A stretch of DNA of 64,000 bases, taken from positions 62,001 to 126,000 of the forward strand of contig NZ_JACRSZ010000006.1 of NCBI RefSeq assembly GCF_014385005.1. The letters run 5' to 3'. A model generated the notes under the pieces. The model was not told where the DNA came from. It made no database searches and saw only the letters and a program-made list of their open reading frames with translations. The position numbers and the translations under genes are program-made. This document shows, in pieces, positions 16,973 to 25,335 of the stretch (positions within the stretch are counted from its first letter, which is position 1; each line of letters starts with the position of its first letter). The DNA is from Jingyaoa shaoxingensis (GTDB taxonomy: Bacteria > Bacillota > Clostridia > Lachnospirales > Lachnospiraceae).

Positions 16973-18676
16973 TTATGAACTTATATACTTGGCAATCAGA
17001 TCCCATACGGAATCATCTTCCAGCCCAAGCTTCCATTCTGCAACGCCGGCCAGATTGTAATTCTTGATCAGCTCCAGTTTCTTGGTTAACGACTTGGTGT
17101 CTTCCAGCCAGATCTGATACAATGCACCATCCTCGCCTTCAAACTGTGCATAATTCTGCTGTGTAGTCTCATCCCAGGTACTCTCTGCCTGATTGTTCTC
17201 CAGCACCTGCTGTGCATCGTTCATACCCAGTGCATCACTGGTCACAGTAGTGGTGCCATCTGCATTGGTGGTCGTACACCAAAGTCTGGTATAAAACGGA
17301 ATACCGCTGATGATCTTCGCCGCCGGCACATCAGTCAATGTGTTCTGAATGCCTTCTTCTTCAAAAGACAGACTTGCTACCGATCCTGCTTCCTCTGACC
17401 CGGCATAGTGTTCATCGTAACCCATGATAATCACATAATCACACACTTCTCCCAGTGCCTTGCGGTTATAATGTGCGGTAAAGTCCATCGGAACCGGTAC
17501 ATCTACTGATAAAGCAATACCATTCTTCCGGCACATGACTGATAACTCACGCACAAATTGCACATATCCGTCTGCTGCGTCTTCTGAGATATTCTCAAAA
17601 TCCACATTAATTCCATCAAAACTGTACTCGATGGCCGCTGCGATCAACTGATTCTCGATCTTGTTTCTCGCTGAAGTTGTGTTCATAACCTGAGCGAAAT
17701 CAATATTCTCACTGAAGTTGTCTACCAGTGGCCATACTTCCATATCATTGTCATGCGCAGTATCCACATAATCCGCCAGCGCCAGGGAATCCAGCGTTCC
17801 GTCATTGGATGCAATACTGAACCAGGTAGGTGAAATGGTGTTGACCTTCTTCACACTGGCAATATCATAAATGATATTGTAATTGGCATCCATACTGGTC
17901 GTCTGGTGCCATACCAGATTGATCTTGTAATCCTTCACAATGCTGGTATATTCCGGTGCAGTAAAGTCCGTCGTTAAGGTCTCCGTATGTTCCTTTACCA
18001 GACGATCGTTCTTAATATAGCCAATATATCCATCCTGTGTCAGAATCTTGGTCCAGTCTTCCATAGGCTCCAAAATGCGAACCACTTCGTTCTTCTCTAC
18101 TTCCCTCAGAATCGGACTCTTGATGCCTCCCAGCGTACGAACCTTACCCTTCTTGCGGATGCTGGCTACGGTCACATCTCCCCATTCATTGTTAATCACA
18201 ATGCGGTTCGGCTCCTGAAATACCTCATAAGAAATCGCCGTGTACTGCTTTACAAAGTCCAGTGCAATATAAGTCTTGCTGCCATCAATCAGTACGATAT
18301 TATAAGTCAGATCCTGTGTCTTGCCATCTGTGGTATAACTGCTGGCACCTGCCGGGATCTGTACCACATCTGTCGGCATAGTGTATAACATAGTGTTATT
18401 ATCCGAATCCCAGTAAAAATAATCATTCAGTGTTTCTTTGACTGCCTGATAATCCACATATGCCACATCGCCAATCAGCTTTCCTTTATAAGAAATGATC
18501 TCGCTGCCTACTACGATTGCCGCTTCATCATCACTGTCCAGTCCGAAATATTCCTGACTGTCCATTACTTCAGATGAAGGCGTATATTTTTGAATCAGCC
18601 TGGTCAGAAAACCGATCCCAACTACCACCACAATTAACAGAATCACTGCCAGAGCCGGTGCCACCTTTTTCTTCAT
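16973..18676 (-). CDS. Glycosyl hydrolase family 18 protein with SH3 and copper-amine-oxidase-like domains
   Basis: A 567-residue cell-surface enzyme. An N-terminal anchor (about residues 6-26) is followed by a stalk domain of the kind found before SH3 domains (60-165) and an SH3b-like region (about 170-228). A GH18 barrel (about 245-565) carries the catalytic motif FDGINVDFEN, with predicted acid E361, and VIIMGYDEHYAGSE. GH18 enzymes cleave N-acetylglucosamine-containing chains; in clostridia such proteins usually act on peptidoglycan or spore cortex. The start at 18676 has GGAGG 7 nt upstream. The adjacent amidase supports a cell-wall role. Confidence 0.9.
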   Translation of the reverse strand: MKKKVAPALAVILLIVVVVGIGFLTRLIQKYTPSSEVMDSQEYFGLDSDDEAAIVVGSEIISYKGKLIGDVAYVDYQAVKETLNDYFYWDSDNNTMLYTMPTDVVQIPAGASSYTTDGKTQDLTYNIVLIDGSKTYIALDFVKQYTAISYEVFQEPNRIVINNEWGDVTVASIRKKGKVRTLGGIKSPILREVEKNEVVRILEPMEDWTKILTQDGYIGYIKNDRLVKEHTETLTTDFTAPEYTSIVKDYKINLVWHQTTSMDANYNIIYDIASVKKVNTISPTWFSIASNDGTLDSLALADYVDTAHDNDMEVWPLVDNFSENIDFAQVMNTTSARNKIENQLIAAAIEYSFDGINVDFENISEDAADGYVQFVRELSVMCRKNGIALSVDVPVPMDFTAHYNRKALGEVCDYVIIMGYDEHYAGSEEAGSVASLSFEEEGIQNTLTDVPAAKIISGIPFYTRLWCTTTNADGTTTVTSDALGMNDAQQVLENNQAESTWDETTQQNYAQFEGEDGALYQIWLEDTKSLTKKLELIKNYNLAGVAEWKLGLEDDSVWDLIAKYISS

Positions 18677-18822
18677 TCTCATTCCTCCGTGCCTGTGCCA
18701 ATGATATGGCATACTTGCTGTTCTGAGTATAGCATACTTTGTGACACACATCTAACAGTTTTCGACTTTTTCAGAAAAACTTCATACAATTTTAAGTTTT
18801 CTGTTCAGGGAAACCCGGATTG

Positions 18823-19134
18823 CTATTCTCTTGGTTTTATTCGTTTTTTTCTGATCCTGTCGAAACCGATTCCACAGATCTCATTATTCCCGTCAAAACG
18901 GTAATCCCTCATGTAATCTGACTCTTCCCGTACATAATTGGCAATTCCATAGCTGGTACTGGGTCTGCCGTTCAGCCACAGGGACATTCCTGCATTCTGA
19001 TACCCCTGCAGTTCCTTATACAGGCTGCTCTCCAGTACTTTCTCTTTACGTTTTTCAAACATCTCTTTTGTATCATGTGATCTTGTACCGTATGTTCTCA
19101 TACCGTACGGTTTTCTGTATTCGATGTTTCTCAC
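18823..19134 (-). CDS. Hypothetical small basic protein
   Basis: The 103-residue frame starts at a GTG (19134) with a weak site (GAAAGAAG); an ATG start at residue 12 is the alternative. It is rich in Arg, Tyr and Lys, has no signal peptide or membrane segment, and ends in a KKRIKPRE tail. The motif NGRPSTSYGIANYVREESDYMRDY looks constrained, but I recognise no family. A strong promoter lies about 300 nt upstream (19437-19465), giving an unusually long leader. A weak hairpin with T-run at 18776-18801 follows. Confidence 0.5.
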   Translation of the reverse strand: MRNIEYRKPYGMRTYGTRSHDTKEMFEKRKEKVLESSLYKELQGYQNAGMSLWLNGRPSTSYGIANYVREESDYMRDYRFDGNNEICGIGFDRIRKKRIKPRE

Positions 19135-19436
19135 TTCTTTCTGTTCTCTCTACGGAACCCACGAAGGTGCTGCCTGTGATATATTTCTGCCGTGGTACTC
19201 TTATGCAGTCAGTCCTGTATATCCTGCTGCAGATCCGTAAACTCTTTTTCAGAGAAGACAATGCCAATATTCTGTTGTTCCGTATCTTCACCGATACGAT
19301 GTTATCAATATTATTAAATAAGATGAAATGCATGCGAAGAATATCGCATGTAAGAAATAATTCGCAGAAGAATCTGCTGACGCTGTAAAATAGTCCTCCT
19401 TTCTTCATTTTTAATATGTGTCTTCTCTTATTATTT

Positions 19437-19465
19437 ATTATACAGCACATATTCTTGTATTTCAA
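19437..19465 (-). promoter_or_regulatory. Predicted strong promoter pointing at the 103-residue gene
   Basis: TTGAAA (19460-19465), 17 nt, TATAAT (19437-19442). The transcript would carry about 300 nt before the next plausible gene. That stretch (19135-19436) has an AAAGGAGG site at about 19400 with no start codon after it, and a hairpin with 7-bp arms (CATGCGA/TCGCATG). It has no open frame I would call, so it may hold a small RNA or a decayed gene. Confidence 0.6.
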
Positions 19466-19506
19466 GTATTTTATAATAATTTTACAGATCACTGCCAGTA
19501 TTCCAC

Positions 19507-19536
19507 TTTACATTTTTGACTAAAGTAGGATATACT
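19507..19536 (+). promoter_or_regulatory. Predicted promoter of mecA
   Basis: TTTACA (19507-19512), 18 nt, TATACT (19531-19536), about 60 nt upstream of the mecA start. Confidence 0.55.
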
Positions 19537-19544
19537 GTAAGCAG

Positions 19545-19570
19545 AAAGGTTGCTGATATCAGTAACCTTT
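19545..19570 (+). promoter_or_regulatory. 26-bp near-perfect palindrome in the mecA leader
   Basis: The palindrome has arms AAAGGTTGCTGAT and ATCAGTAACCTTT with a single mismatched pair and no loop. It lies at the expected transcription start of mecA. It could be an operator for a dimeric repressor or a leader hairpin; half of it (GATATCAGG) recurs just before the ribosome site. Confidence 0.5.
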
Positions 19571-19597
19571 CAAGATATCAGGCAAGGAAGTGATTTC

Positions 19598-20362
19598 ATG
19601 AAAATTGAAAGACTGAATGAAAATCAGATACGCTGTACATTGACTCGTGAAGATCTCGCTGAACGCAAATTAAAACTCAGCGAACTGGCATATGGTACCG
19701 AAAAAGCGAAGTCCCTTTTCCGGGAGATGATGCAGCAGGCTGCCTATGAATGTGGTTTTGAAGCAAATGATATTCCTCTTATGATTGAGGCAATTCCAAT
19801 GTCTGCTGATTCGATTATCCTGATCATTACCAAGGTTGAGGATCCTGAGGAACTGGATACTCGTTTTGCCAAGTTCTCTCAGGGTAATTCCGCAGATGAT
19901 AACAGTGATCTTCTCAGCGCGCTCTCTTCTGTCAAACCGGAAGGAGCCGATGATATCCTGAATCTGTTCCAGAAGATCCGTGATACACATAAGGCTCTGT
20001 CCTCCAGGGCTGAGAATTCTGACACGAATCAATCTGCTGATTCAGAATCAGAAGAAGATCTGTATGTGGAACTGAAAAAGATTTATGGTTTCCACAGACT
20101 TGACGATGTCATCCATGCCGCTCATATTCTTCAGGGCAGCTACAATGGGGTGAACTCTCTTTATAAAGATACTTCAGACGATTCCTATCATCTTATTCTG
20201 AGCAAGTCCTCCCATACGCCGGAGGAATTCAACCGTATCTGCAATATGCTCTCTGAATATGGCACGGGTCTGAAGTATACGGCGGGTAATGAAGCTTATC
20301 TGGTAGAACACGGCGAAGCCATTGTGCGCAATGAAGCATTGCAGAAGCTGTCAGCACTGTAA
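19598..20362 (+). CDS. mecA: Adaptor protein MecA
   Basis: This 254-residue adaptor delivers substrates to the ClpC/ClpP protease in Firmicutes. It begins MKIERLNENQIRCTLTREDL, a clear MecA N-terminal domain, with EMMQQAAYECGFEANDIPLMIEAIP following. The C-terminal part contains LYVELKKIYGFHRLDDVIHAAH and HLILSKSSHTPEEFNRICNMLSEYG. The two domains are joined by an acidic Ser/Asp/Glu linker. The start at 19598 has AAGGAAG upstream. It is a single gene with its own promoter and terminator. Confidence 0.95.
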   Translation: MKIERLNENQIRCTLTREDLAERKLKLSELAYGTEKAKSLFREMMQQAAYECGFEANDIPLMIEAIPMSADSIILIITKVEDPEELDTRFAKFSQGNSADDNSDLLSALSSVKPEGADDILNLFQKIRDTHKALSSRAENSDTNQSADSESEEDLYVELKKIYGFHRLDDVIHAAHILQGSYNGVNSLYKDTSDDSYHLILSKSSHTPEEFNRICNMLSEYGTGLKYTAGNEAYLVEHGEAIVRNEALQKLSAL

Positions 20363-20393
20363 GCAGACACGTTGTGAACCCGCCGCGCGTACG

Positions 20394-20430
20394 AAAAAAG
20401 GGATTGACGTTAAAACGCCAATCCCTTTTT
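20394..20430. terminator. Bidirectional terminator between mecA and the DUF1858 gene
   Basis: GGGATTGACG and CGCCAATCCC form a stem flanked by AAAAAA on one side and TTTTT on the other, suiting both convergent genes. Confidence 0.9.
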
Positions 20431-20439
20431 CATTTTATC

Positions 20440-20649
20440 TTATTTGCTAACGCTTTCCAGATATGCATTCAGTCTTGCAACTACAAGATCTACTGGAAGT
20501 CCATGAACCATAGCTGCTTCTTCCAGAGATTCTGCCTGTGAAGAAGGGCATCCTACACAGTGCATTCCGCTTGCCATTAATACGCCTGCCATGTTTGGAT
20601 CTAACTGAAGGATTTCACCAATCAGCATGTCTTTATTTACTTTTGCCAT
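20440..20649 (-). CDS. DUF1858 domain protein
   Basis: The 69-residue protein [18 protein letters not shown]... ends in [15 protein letters not shown]. It has the conserved [10 protein letters not shown] motif: a CxxC pair seen in DUF1858 proteins and in the N-terminal part of iron-sulfur repair proteins of the ScdA type. It may bind metal or act in redox chemistry; the function is unknown. CAGGAGG precedes the ATG. It stands alone between mecA and the patatin gene. Confidence 0.88.
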   Translation of the reverse strand: MAKVNKDMLIGEILQLDPNMAGVLMASGMHCVGCPSSQAESLEEAAMVHGLPVDLVVARLNAYLESVSK

Positions 20650-20733
20650 TTTAACTACCTCCTGGTATGATATTCTACTTTTGTGTGTTGCTTTAATAGT
20701 TACAGCAAGACACTCCCATGACCGATTATAATG

Positions 20734-21621
20734 CTATTTTTCCTGCACGTCAAGGGGATCAGAATCCACTTTGGCCGTTCTGATAAACGTCCTCATTTTC
20801 TTCAGATTGGCAATTCCGTCCTTTCTTCCGAGCTGATAGACCTCTTCCAGTTTTTCCGGATCGTTCTCAGTTCTGGATATGGTGATAGGTTCACTTGGAC
20901 GAATCACCAGTGCCTTTCCTGCCTTTTCCTGTTCTTCTACCAGACGCAGTTCTTCATTATACATGATATGACGTTGTTTCATGGCTTTTGCCACTTCCGG
21001 ATATTTATGCAGCAGTGTTTTAAAAAGAGGAATCATCTTGTTTTTCTTCTTATGATATGTCTTATCTCTGGTCAGAATGATGATATTTCTCCTGTACCCG
21101 ATGCTGCGAAACCACTCCAGCGGAATAGAATCTGCGATGCCTCCGTCCAGAAGCTTATAGCCATCCACCTCTACAATGTTGGACAGCAACGGCATGGACG
21201 CTGATGCACGGAACCATTCCAGATCCTTGTCTGTTCCGGTGGTGCATTTATGATATACGGCTTTTCCCGTGGTCACATCTGTCCCTACTACATAGAATTC
21301 TGCCGGATTCTTCTGAAACGTCTCACTGTCAAATGGATCCAGCTTTTCAGGAATCTCATGATAACAGAATTCTGTTCCAAAGTAGTCTCCTGTCTTCAAC
21401 AAAGAATGGAATCCCGCATAACGAGGATCCCTTCCGTATTTTTTATTATATCGAATGGTTCTGCCAATCTGTTTTGATTTATAATTACAGCCAAATACCG
21501 CTCCGGCAGAAACTCCTACTGCTCCGTCTACCCAAATGTTGTTCTCCATCATGACATCCAGCACCCCTGCTGTATACATGCCACGCATGGCGCCGCCTTC
21601 CAGTATCAAACCTGTCTTCAT
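20734..21621 (-). CDS. Patatin-like phospholipase
   Basis: This 295-residue lipid acyl hydrolase of the patatin/RssA family has an oxyanion hole LEGGAMRGMYTAG (residues 8-19), nucleophile S38 in GVSAGA and catalytic D159 in LLDGGIADS. There is no signal peptide, so it is probably cytoplasmic and acts on membrane or acyl lipids. It starts 2 nt after the MarR stop, hence is co-transcribed. Its placement beside the fatty-acid synthesis operon suggests a link with membrane lipid turnover, which is inference. Confidence 0.92.
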   Translation of the reverse strand: MKTGLILEGGAMRGMYTAGVLDVMMENNIWVDGAVGVSAGAVFGCNYKSKQIGRTIRYNKKYGRDPRYAGFHSLLKTGDYFGTEFCYHEIPEKLDPFDSETFQKNPAEFYVVGTDVTTGKAVYHKCTTGTDKDLEWFRASASMPLLSNIVEVDGYKLLDGGIADSIPLEWFRSIGYRRNIIILTRDKTYHKKKNKMIPLFKTLLHKYPEVAKAMKQRHIMYNEELRLVEEQEKAGKALVIRPSEPITISRTENDPEKLEEVYQLGRKDGIANLKKMRTFIRTAKVDSDPLDVQEK

Positions 21622-21623
21622 AG

Positions 21624-22076
21624 CTATTTACTTCCTTTTCCATATCCTTTAAAGAAATCTGACAATGCATCCAGTGTCTTCACCAATACCGGAACTTCTT
21701 CATCTGTCAGCTTTTCCATAACTGCGCTGGTCATCTGACGGTGATAATCTGCATGGTGCTCATAGGCCGCCACGCCTTTTTCCGTCAGCTTTATAAATAC
21801 CACACGCCGGTCTTCCTCGCTTCTGTGGCGTTCTACGTAGTTTTTCTTTACCAGATGATTGATGGCAGTGGTAAGGGAACCTACTGTAATGTTCAGCTTT
21901 CTGGCTACGGAAGACATATTGCTTCCATCGCCGAGACCGATTGCTTCTATGACATGCATATCATTGTTGGTAATGTCCTTGAATTCATCGGTAATAATGG
22001 CTTTTTCTTCCAGAACCCAGACCTCATTAATCAGGTTCACCAGTATATAATTGATTTTTTCTGCTGCGTTATCCAT
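21624..22076 (-). CDS. MarR-family regulator, FabT-like candidate
   Basis: The protein is about 150 residues. It has the winged-helix core MSSVARKLNITVGSLTTAINHLVKKNYVERHRSEEDRRVVFIKLTEKG at about residues 55-105. N-terminal KINYILVNLINEVWVLEEKAI and its location next to the fab operon recall FabT, the MarR-type repressor of fatty-acid synthesis in streptococci. I use the ATG ending at 22076 (GGGAGAG upstream); 22088 is possible. Its own promoter overlaps a site TTTGACCGTCAGG that resembles the boxes at the fabH promoter, consistent with autoregulation. Confidence 0.85.
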   Translation of the reverse strand: MDNAAEKINYILVNLINEVWVLEEKAIITDEFKDITNNDMHVIEAIGLGDGSNMSSVARKLNITVGSLTTAINHLVKKNYVERHRSEEDRRVVFIKLTEKGVAAYEHHADYHRQMTSAVMEKLTDEEVPVLVKTLDALSDFFKGYGKGSK

Positions 22077-22194
22077 TCTCTCTCCCATGTATCGCCACCA
22101 TATCTTTCTGAAATTCCGTTTGTGATTATTATATCCTCTTTTCGCATTTGCAGGCAACTGTTTTTTCATGCGGGTGAAATGTCCAAAGAAGTTC

Positions 22195-22224
22195 AATATA
22201 CTAAAATATGCGCCTGACGGTCAA
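22195..22224 (-). promoter_or_regulatory. Predicted promoter of the MarR-patatin operon, with FabT-like half-match
   Basis: TTGACC (22219-22224), 18 nt, TATATT (22195-22200). TTTGACCGTCAGG across the -35 matches 10 of 13 bases of the fabH-promoter box. Confidence 0.6.
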
Positions 22225-22248
22225 AGAAGATCAATATATGATATCCAT

Positions 22249-22375
22249 TAAGATACGTTGATTTTCGGCATCTGCTGCGTCATCTAGCGACACCTGTGAC
22301 GCTGCAAACGGTTCTATCGCAGGGAGCAGGTGTCCATAAGCGATGCTAAAAAATGCGAGAAATTAACGTATCTTA
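22249..22375. repeat. Large palindromic element, copy 2 of a dispersed pair
   Basis: A 127-nt element. The outer arms TAAGATACGTT and AACGTATCTTA are perfect; inner arms GACACCTG and CAGGTGTC are also perfect. The core 22256-22283 (GATTTTCGGCATCTGCTGCG region) matches copy 1 at 7221-7248 in 25 of 28 bases, while arms and loop differ. It lies between the end of the fab operon and the MarR promoter, with no open frame. Confidence 0.8.
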
Positions 22376-22454
22376 GCAGACAATACATTTTCAGTCGTTC
22401 GTCTTTCACAATAAATCACAGATCATCCATCCGCATTCGTCCGTCTTTCACAAA

Positions 22455-23540
22455 TTACAGCTCATCTCCCAGCATTTCTTCCATGACTTCTCTCACAGTC
22501 TGTATTTTCTTTGCCTTCCATGCGTTTGCCCCGCAGAACAGCAGTGCCTGGTCTGTCTCTCCTTTAGCTGCATGGATCAGGGCATCGGTGATGCAGTATG
22601 GTATTTCTGATGGTTTGCAGTTTTTGAGGCAGCCGTGGCATTTGCTGTGTGGAATCTGTTCGCCGTTTTGTACTTTTTTCAGGAAGGGGTTTAAAATGGC
22701 GCGTCCCGGCATTCCAACCGGACTTTTTGTAATAACAATATCTGTCTCTTTTGCCTGAATGTATGCCTGTTTATAGCGAATATCTGCGTCGCATTCTTCG
22801 GTTGTTACAAAACGTGTTGCCACCTGAATGGCATCTGCCCCCAGTGCAAAGGCATGACAGGCTGCTTCTCTGCTGTCGATCCCGCCTGCCAGAGCTACCG
22901 GAATGGACATTTTTGCTTTTTGTGCAAATTCTTTTACGGTAGTGATAATTCTTGTAACTTCTTCGTCGAAGTTTTTCTTTTTTTCCTGTACATATTCTGC
23001 CAGTTGTTCTGGTGAAAATCCCAGATGTCCGCCAGCCTGCGGGCCTTCAATCACCACCAGATCAGGCAGCCGCTGATATTTTTTCTCCCAGTATTTCAGT
23101 ATCAGTCTGGCAGATCGCTCCGAAGATACAATCGGTGCCAGTGCCGTCTTCGCCTTTCCTGCGATTGCAGGAAGATCCATTGGAAGTCCGGCACCGGACA
23201 CGATCAGATCCGCACCTGCCTGCACTGCTTCTTTTACATAGTGCTCATAATGGCGCATTGCCACCATAATATTAAAACCAATCACACCTTCCGGAGCAAG
23301 CTTTCTGGCTTTCGCATATTCACTGTGCATTGCCCGCACATTGGCTTCTTCTGTATTGGTATCAAAATCCGGCTCACGGAATCCAATCTGGGCTGCGGAG
23401 ATGATTCCCACACCTCCGTTCGCTGCCACAGAACCAGCCAGATTACCAAGACTGATTCCGACACCCATGCCGCCCTGTAAAACAGGTTTCTCCACACGCC
23501 GTTTTCCGATCCATAATTCTTTTTCCATATCTTTCTCCAT
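22455..23540 (-). CDS. Nitronate monooxygenase/FabK-family flavoprotein with cysteine cluster
   Basis: This 361-residue TIM-barrel FMN protein has VLQGGMGVGISLGNLAGSVA at the start, GADLIVSGAGLPMDLP, EGPQAGGHLG (with the catalytic-type histidine) and LAGGIDSREAACHAFALGADAIQVATRF. Unlike FabK it has a C-terminal cluster HSKCHGCLKNCKPSEIPYC, which could bind an iron-sulfur centre or zinc. I start it at the ATG ending at 23540, behind AAGGAG. It is the last gene of the fab operon, 71 nt after the carboxyltransferase, so a role near fatty-acid metabolism is likely but unproven. Confidence 0.85.
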   Translation of the reverse strand: MEKDMEKELWIGKRRVEKPVLQGGMGVGISLGNLAGSVAANGGVGIISAAQIGFREPDFDTNTEEANVRAMHSEYAKARKLAPEGVIGFNIMVAMRHYEHYVKEAVQAGADLIVSGAGLPMDLPAIAGKAKTALAPIVSSERSARLILKYWEKKYQRLPDLVVIEGPQAGGHLGFSPEQLAEYVQEKKKNFDEEVTRIITTVKEFAQKAKMSIPVALAGGIDSREAACHAFALGADAIQVATRFVTTEECDADIRYKQAYIQAKETDIVITKSPVGMPGRAILNPFLKKVQNGEQIPHSKCHGCLKNCKPSEIPYCITDALIHAAKGETDQALLFCGANAWKAKKIQTVREVMEEMLGDEL

Positions 23541-23583
23541 CTTTGCCGCTCCTTCCAGTTCCTGCCAGCACCGCATTTTCTTT

Positions 23584-23603
23584 CAAGAATGCCTCGACAT
23601 TCA
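23584..23603. repeat. AAGAATGCC-family small palindrome
   Basis: GAATG-CCTCGA-CATTC forms a small hairpin in the gap between accDA and the flavoprotein gene. It is a shortened relative of the elements at 27693 and 56416. Confidence 0.55.
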
Positions 23604-23610
23604 CTGCATA

Positions 23611-25335
23611 TTACATCTTGCGGAATCTCTGATAGCGATGTTCCGCCAGTTCCTCTTCTGACATCTGTTGATAATGCTCCAGAAATACTTCCATCTCTGT
23701 TTCCAGGGGATACGTCACCCTATACAGATTTTCTCTGGTCAGATGTTCCGGCTCAAAAATCACTTTATCCACAATTCCCTGCTCTTTTAAACAGTCTGAT
23801 GTGAGTTTCATAACTTTGGCTGCTTCCTTTGCCTTGCTGCTGTCTTTCCACAGAATGCTTGCAAAACCTTCCGGTGACAGAATCGAATACACCGCATTTT
23901 CCAGTATCCACACCTCATCGGATGTGGCAAGGGCAAGGGCGCCTCCACTGCCACCTTCTCCTATAATGACTGTCAGAACCGGCACTTTCAGAGAAGACAT
24001 TTCGTAAATATTTCGTGCAATGGCTTCTCCCTGCCCCCGCTCTTCTGCTTCAATTCCGCAAAATGCTCCCGGTGTGTCCACAAAACAGATCACCGGTCTG
24101 TGGAATTTTTCTGCCTGCTTCATCAGACGCAGCGCCTTACGATACCCTTCTGGTTTTGGCATGGCAAAATTGCGTTCTATGTTCTCTCTGGTGCTGCTGC
24201 CCTTTTCCTGGACAATGACCGTCACACTTTGTCCGCCAAATCTGGCGATTCCGCCAATCACAGCCGGGTCATCTCCGTATAACCGGTCTCCGTGAAGTTC
24301 CTGAAAATCTGTAAACATTGCACGGATATAGTCACTTCCAACAGGTCGGTTCTTACTTCGGGATGTCAGTACACGATCCCAGGCATCTCTCCGATGTCCT
24401 GGCACGCTTTGTCCCTGCCTTATCTTCCCTGCCGTCCTCTGTTCCGACATTCTTTCTCCCGGCATGGACTTTTTTGTTCCTGCATTTTCGTGCAGTTCCA
24501 AGAGACTGCCCAGTACTTCCCGCATCTGCGATCTCTCCACAATCGCATCCAGTAATCCATGCTCCAGAAGAAATTCTGATCTCTGGAATCCTTTTGGCAG
24601 CTTCTGGTGGATGGTCTGCTCTATAACTCTCGGTCCGGCAAAACCGATCAATGCTCCCGGTTCTGCCAGAATGATATCTCCCAGCATAGCGAAGCTGGCT
24701 GTCACACCGCCTGTAGTCGGATCGGTCAGCACACTGATATACAAAAGTCCTGCATCACTGTGACGTTTCACAGCTGCAGATGTCTTCGCCATCTGCATGA
24801 GGGATACAATTCCCTCCTGCATTCTGGCTCCACCGGAACAGCAGAACATAATCACCGGCAATTTCTCACTGGTAGCGCGCTCCACGGCGCGGGTGATCTT
24901 TTCTCCCACATTTTCTCCCATGCTTGCCATAAGAAAACGGCCGTCGCAGACTCCGATGACCGTTTTCATACCGTTTATACTTCCTTTTCCGGTCACGACA
25001 GCTTCATTCAAACCTGTCTTTGCCTTGGCGGATGCCAGTTTTTCCGGATAGCCCCGGTATTCCATAGGATTCTGAAGAGGCATTTCACTGTCCCACTCCT
25101 CAAAACTGCCTTCATCCAGAATCATCTCCAGACGATTCCACGCCGGGACATGAAAATATCCACCACATTTCGGACAGATATAGTATCCGTTTTCTGCTTC
25201 TTCTGCTATGATCGCTTTTCCACACTGATTGCACTTGCGCATCAGCCCCTCCGGCACTTCCGGTTTCGTCAGTCTGCTCTCCGCCCTTTTCAGGGAAGTG
25301 CTTCGGTTTTTCTTAAACATATTGTCCAGTTTCAT
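23611..25335 (-). CDS. accDA: Acetyl-CoA carboxylase carboxyltransferase, fused beta and alpha subunits
   Basis: A single 574-residue frame encodes both carboxyltransferase halves, usually separate AccD and AccA. The AccD part has an N-terminal zinc ribbon (C35, C38, C54, C57) and [35 protein letters not shown] linker at about residues 290-318 is followed by the AccA part ([59 protein letters not shown]). It transfers the carboxyl group from carboxybiotin to acetyl-CoA, giving malonyl-CoA. The start overlaps the accC stop by one base. Confidence 0.95.
   Translation of the reverse strand: MKLDNMFKKNRSTSLKRAESRLTKPEVPEGLMRKCNQCGKAIIAEEAENGYYICPKCGGYFHVPAWNRLEMILDEGSFEEWDSEMPLQNPMEYRGYPEKLASAKAKTGLNEAVVTGKGSINGMKTVIGVCDGRFLMASMGENVGEKITRAVERATSEKLPVIMFCCSGGARMQEGIVSLMQMAKTSAAVKRHSDAGLLYISVLTDPTTGGVTASFAMLGDIILAEPGALIGFAGPRVIEQTIHQKLPKGFQRSEFLLEHGLLDAIVERSQMREVLGSLLELHENAGTKKSMPGERMSEQRTAGKIRQGQSVPGHRRDAWDRVLTSRSKNRPVGSDYIRAMFTDFQELHGDRLYGDDPAVIGGIARFGGQSVTVIVQEKGSSTRENIERNFAMPKPEGYRKALRLMKQAEKFHRPVICFVDTPGAFCGIEAEERGQGEAIARNIYEMSSLKVPVLTVIIGEGGSGGALALATSDEVWILENAVYSILSPEGFASILWKDSSKAKEAAKVMKLTSDCLKEQGIVDKVIFEPEHLTRENLYRVTYPLETEMEVFLEHYQQMSEEELAEHRYQRFRKM

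Noticed and set aside
19073..19492. 139-residue minus-strand frame overlapping the small hypothetical gene
   Set aside because: No ribosome site before its start codons, unusual composition, and it overlaps the better-supported frame at 18823-19134.
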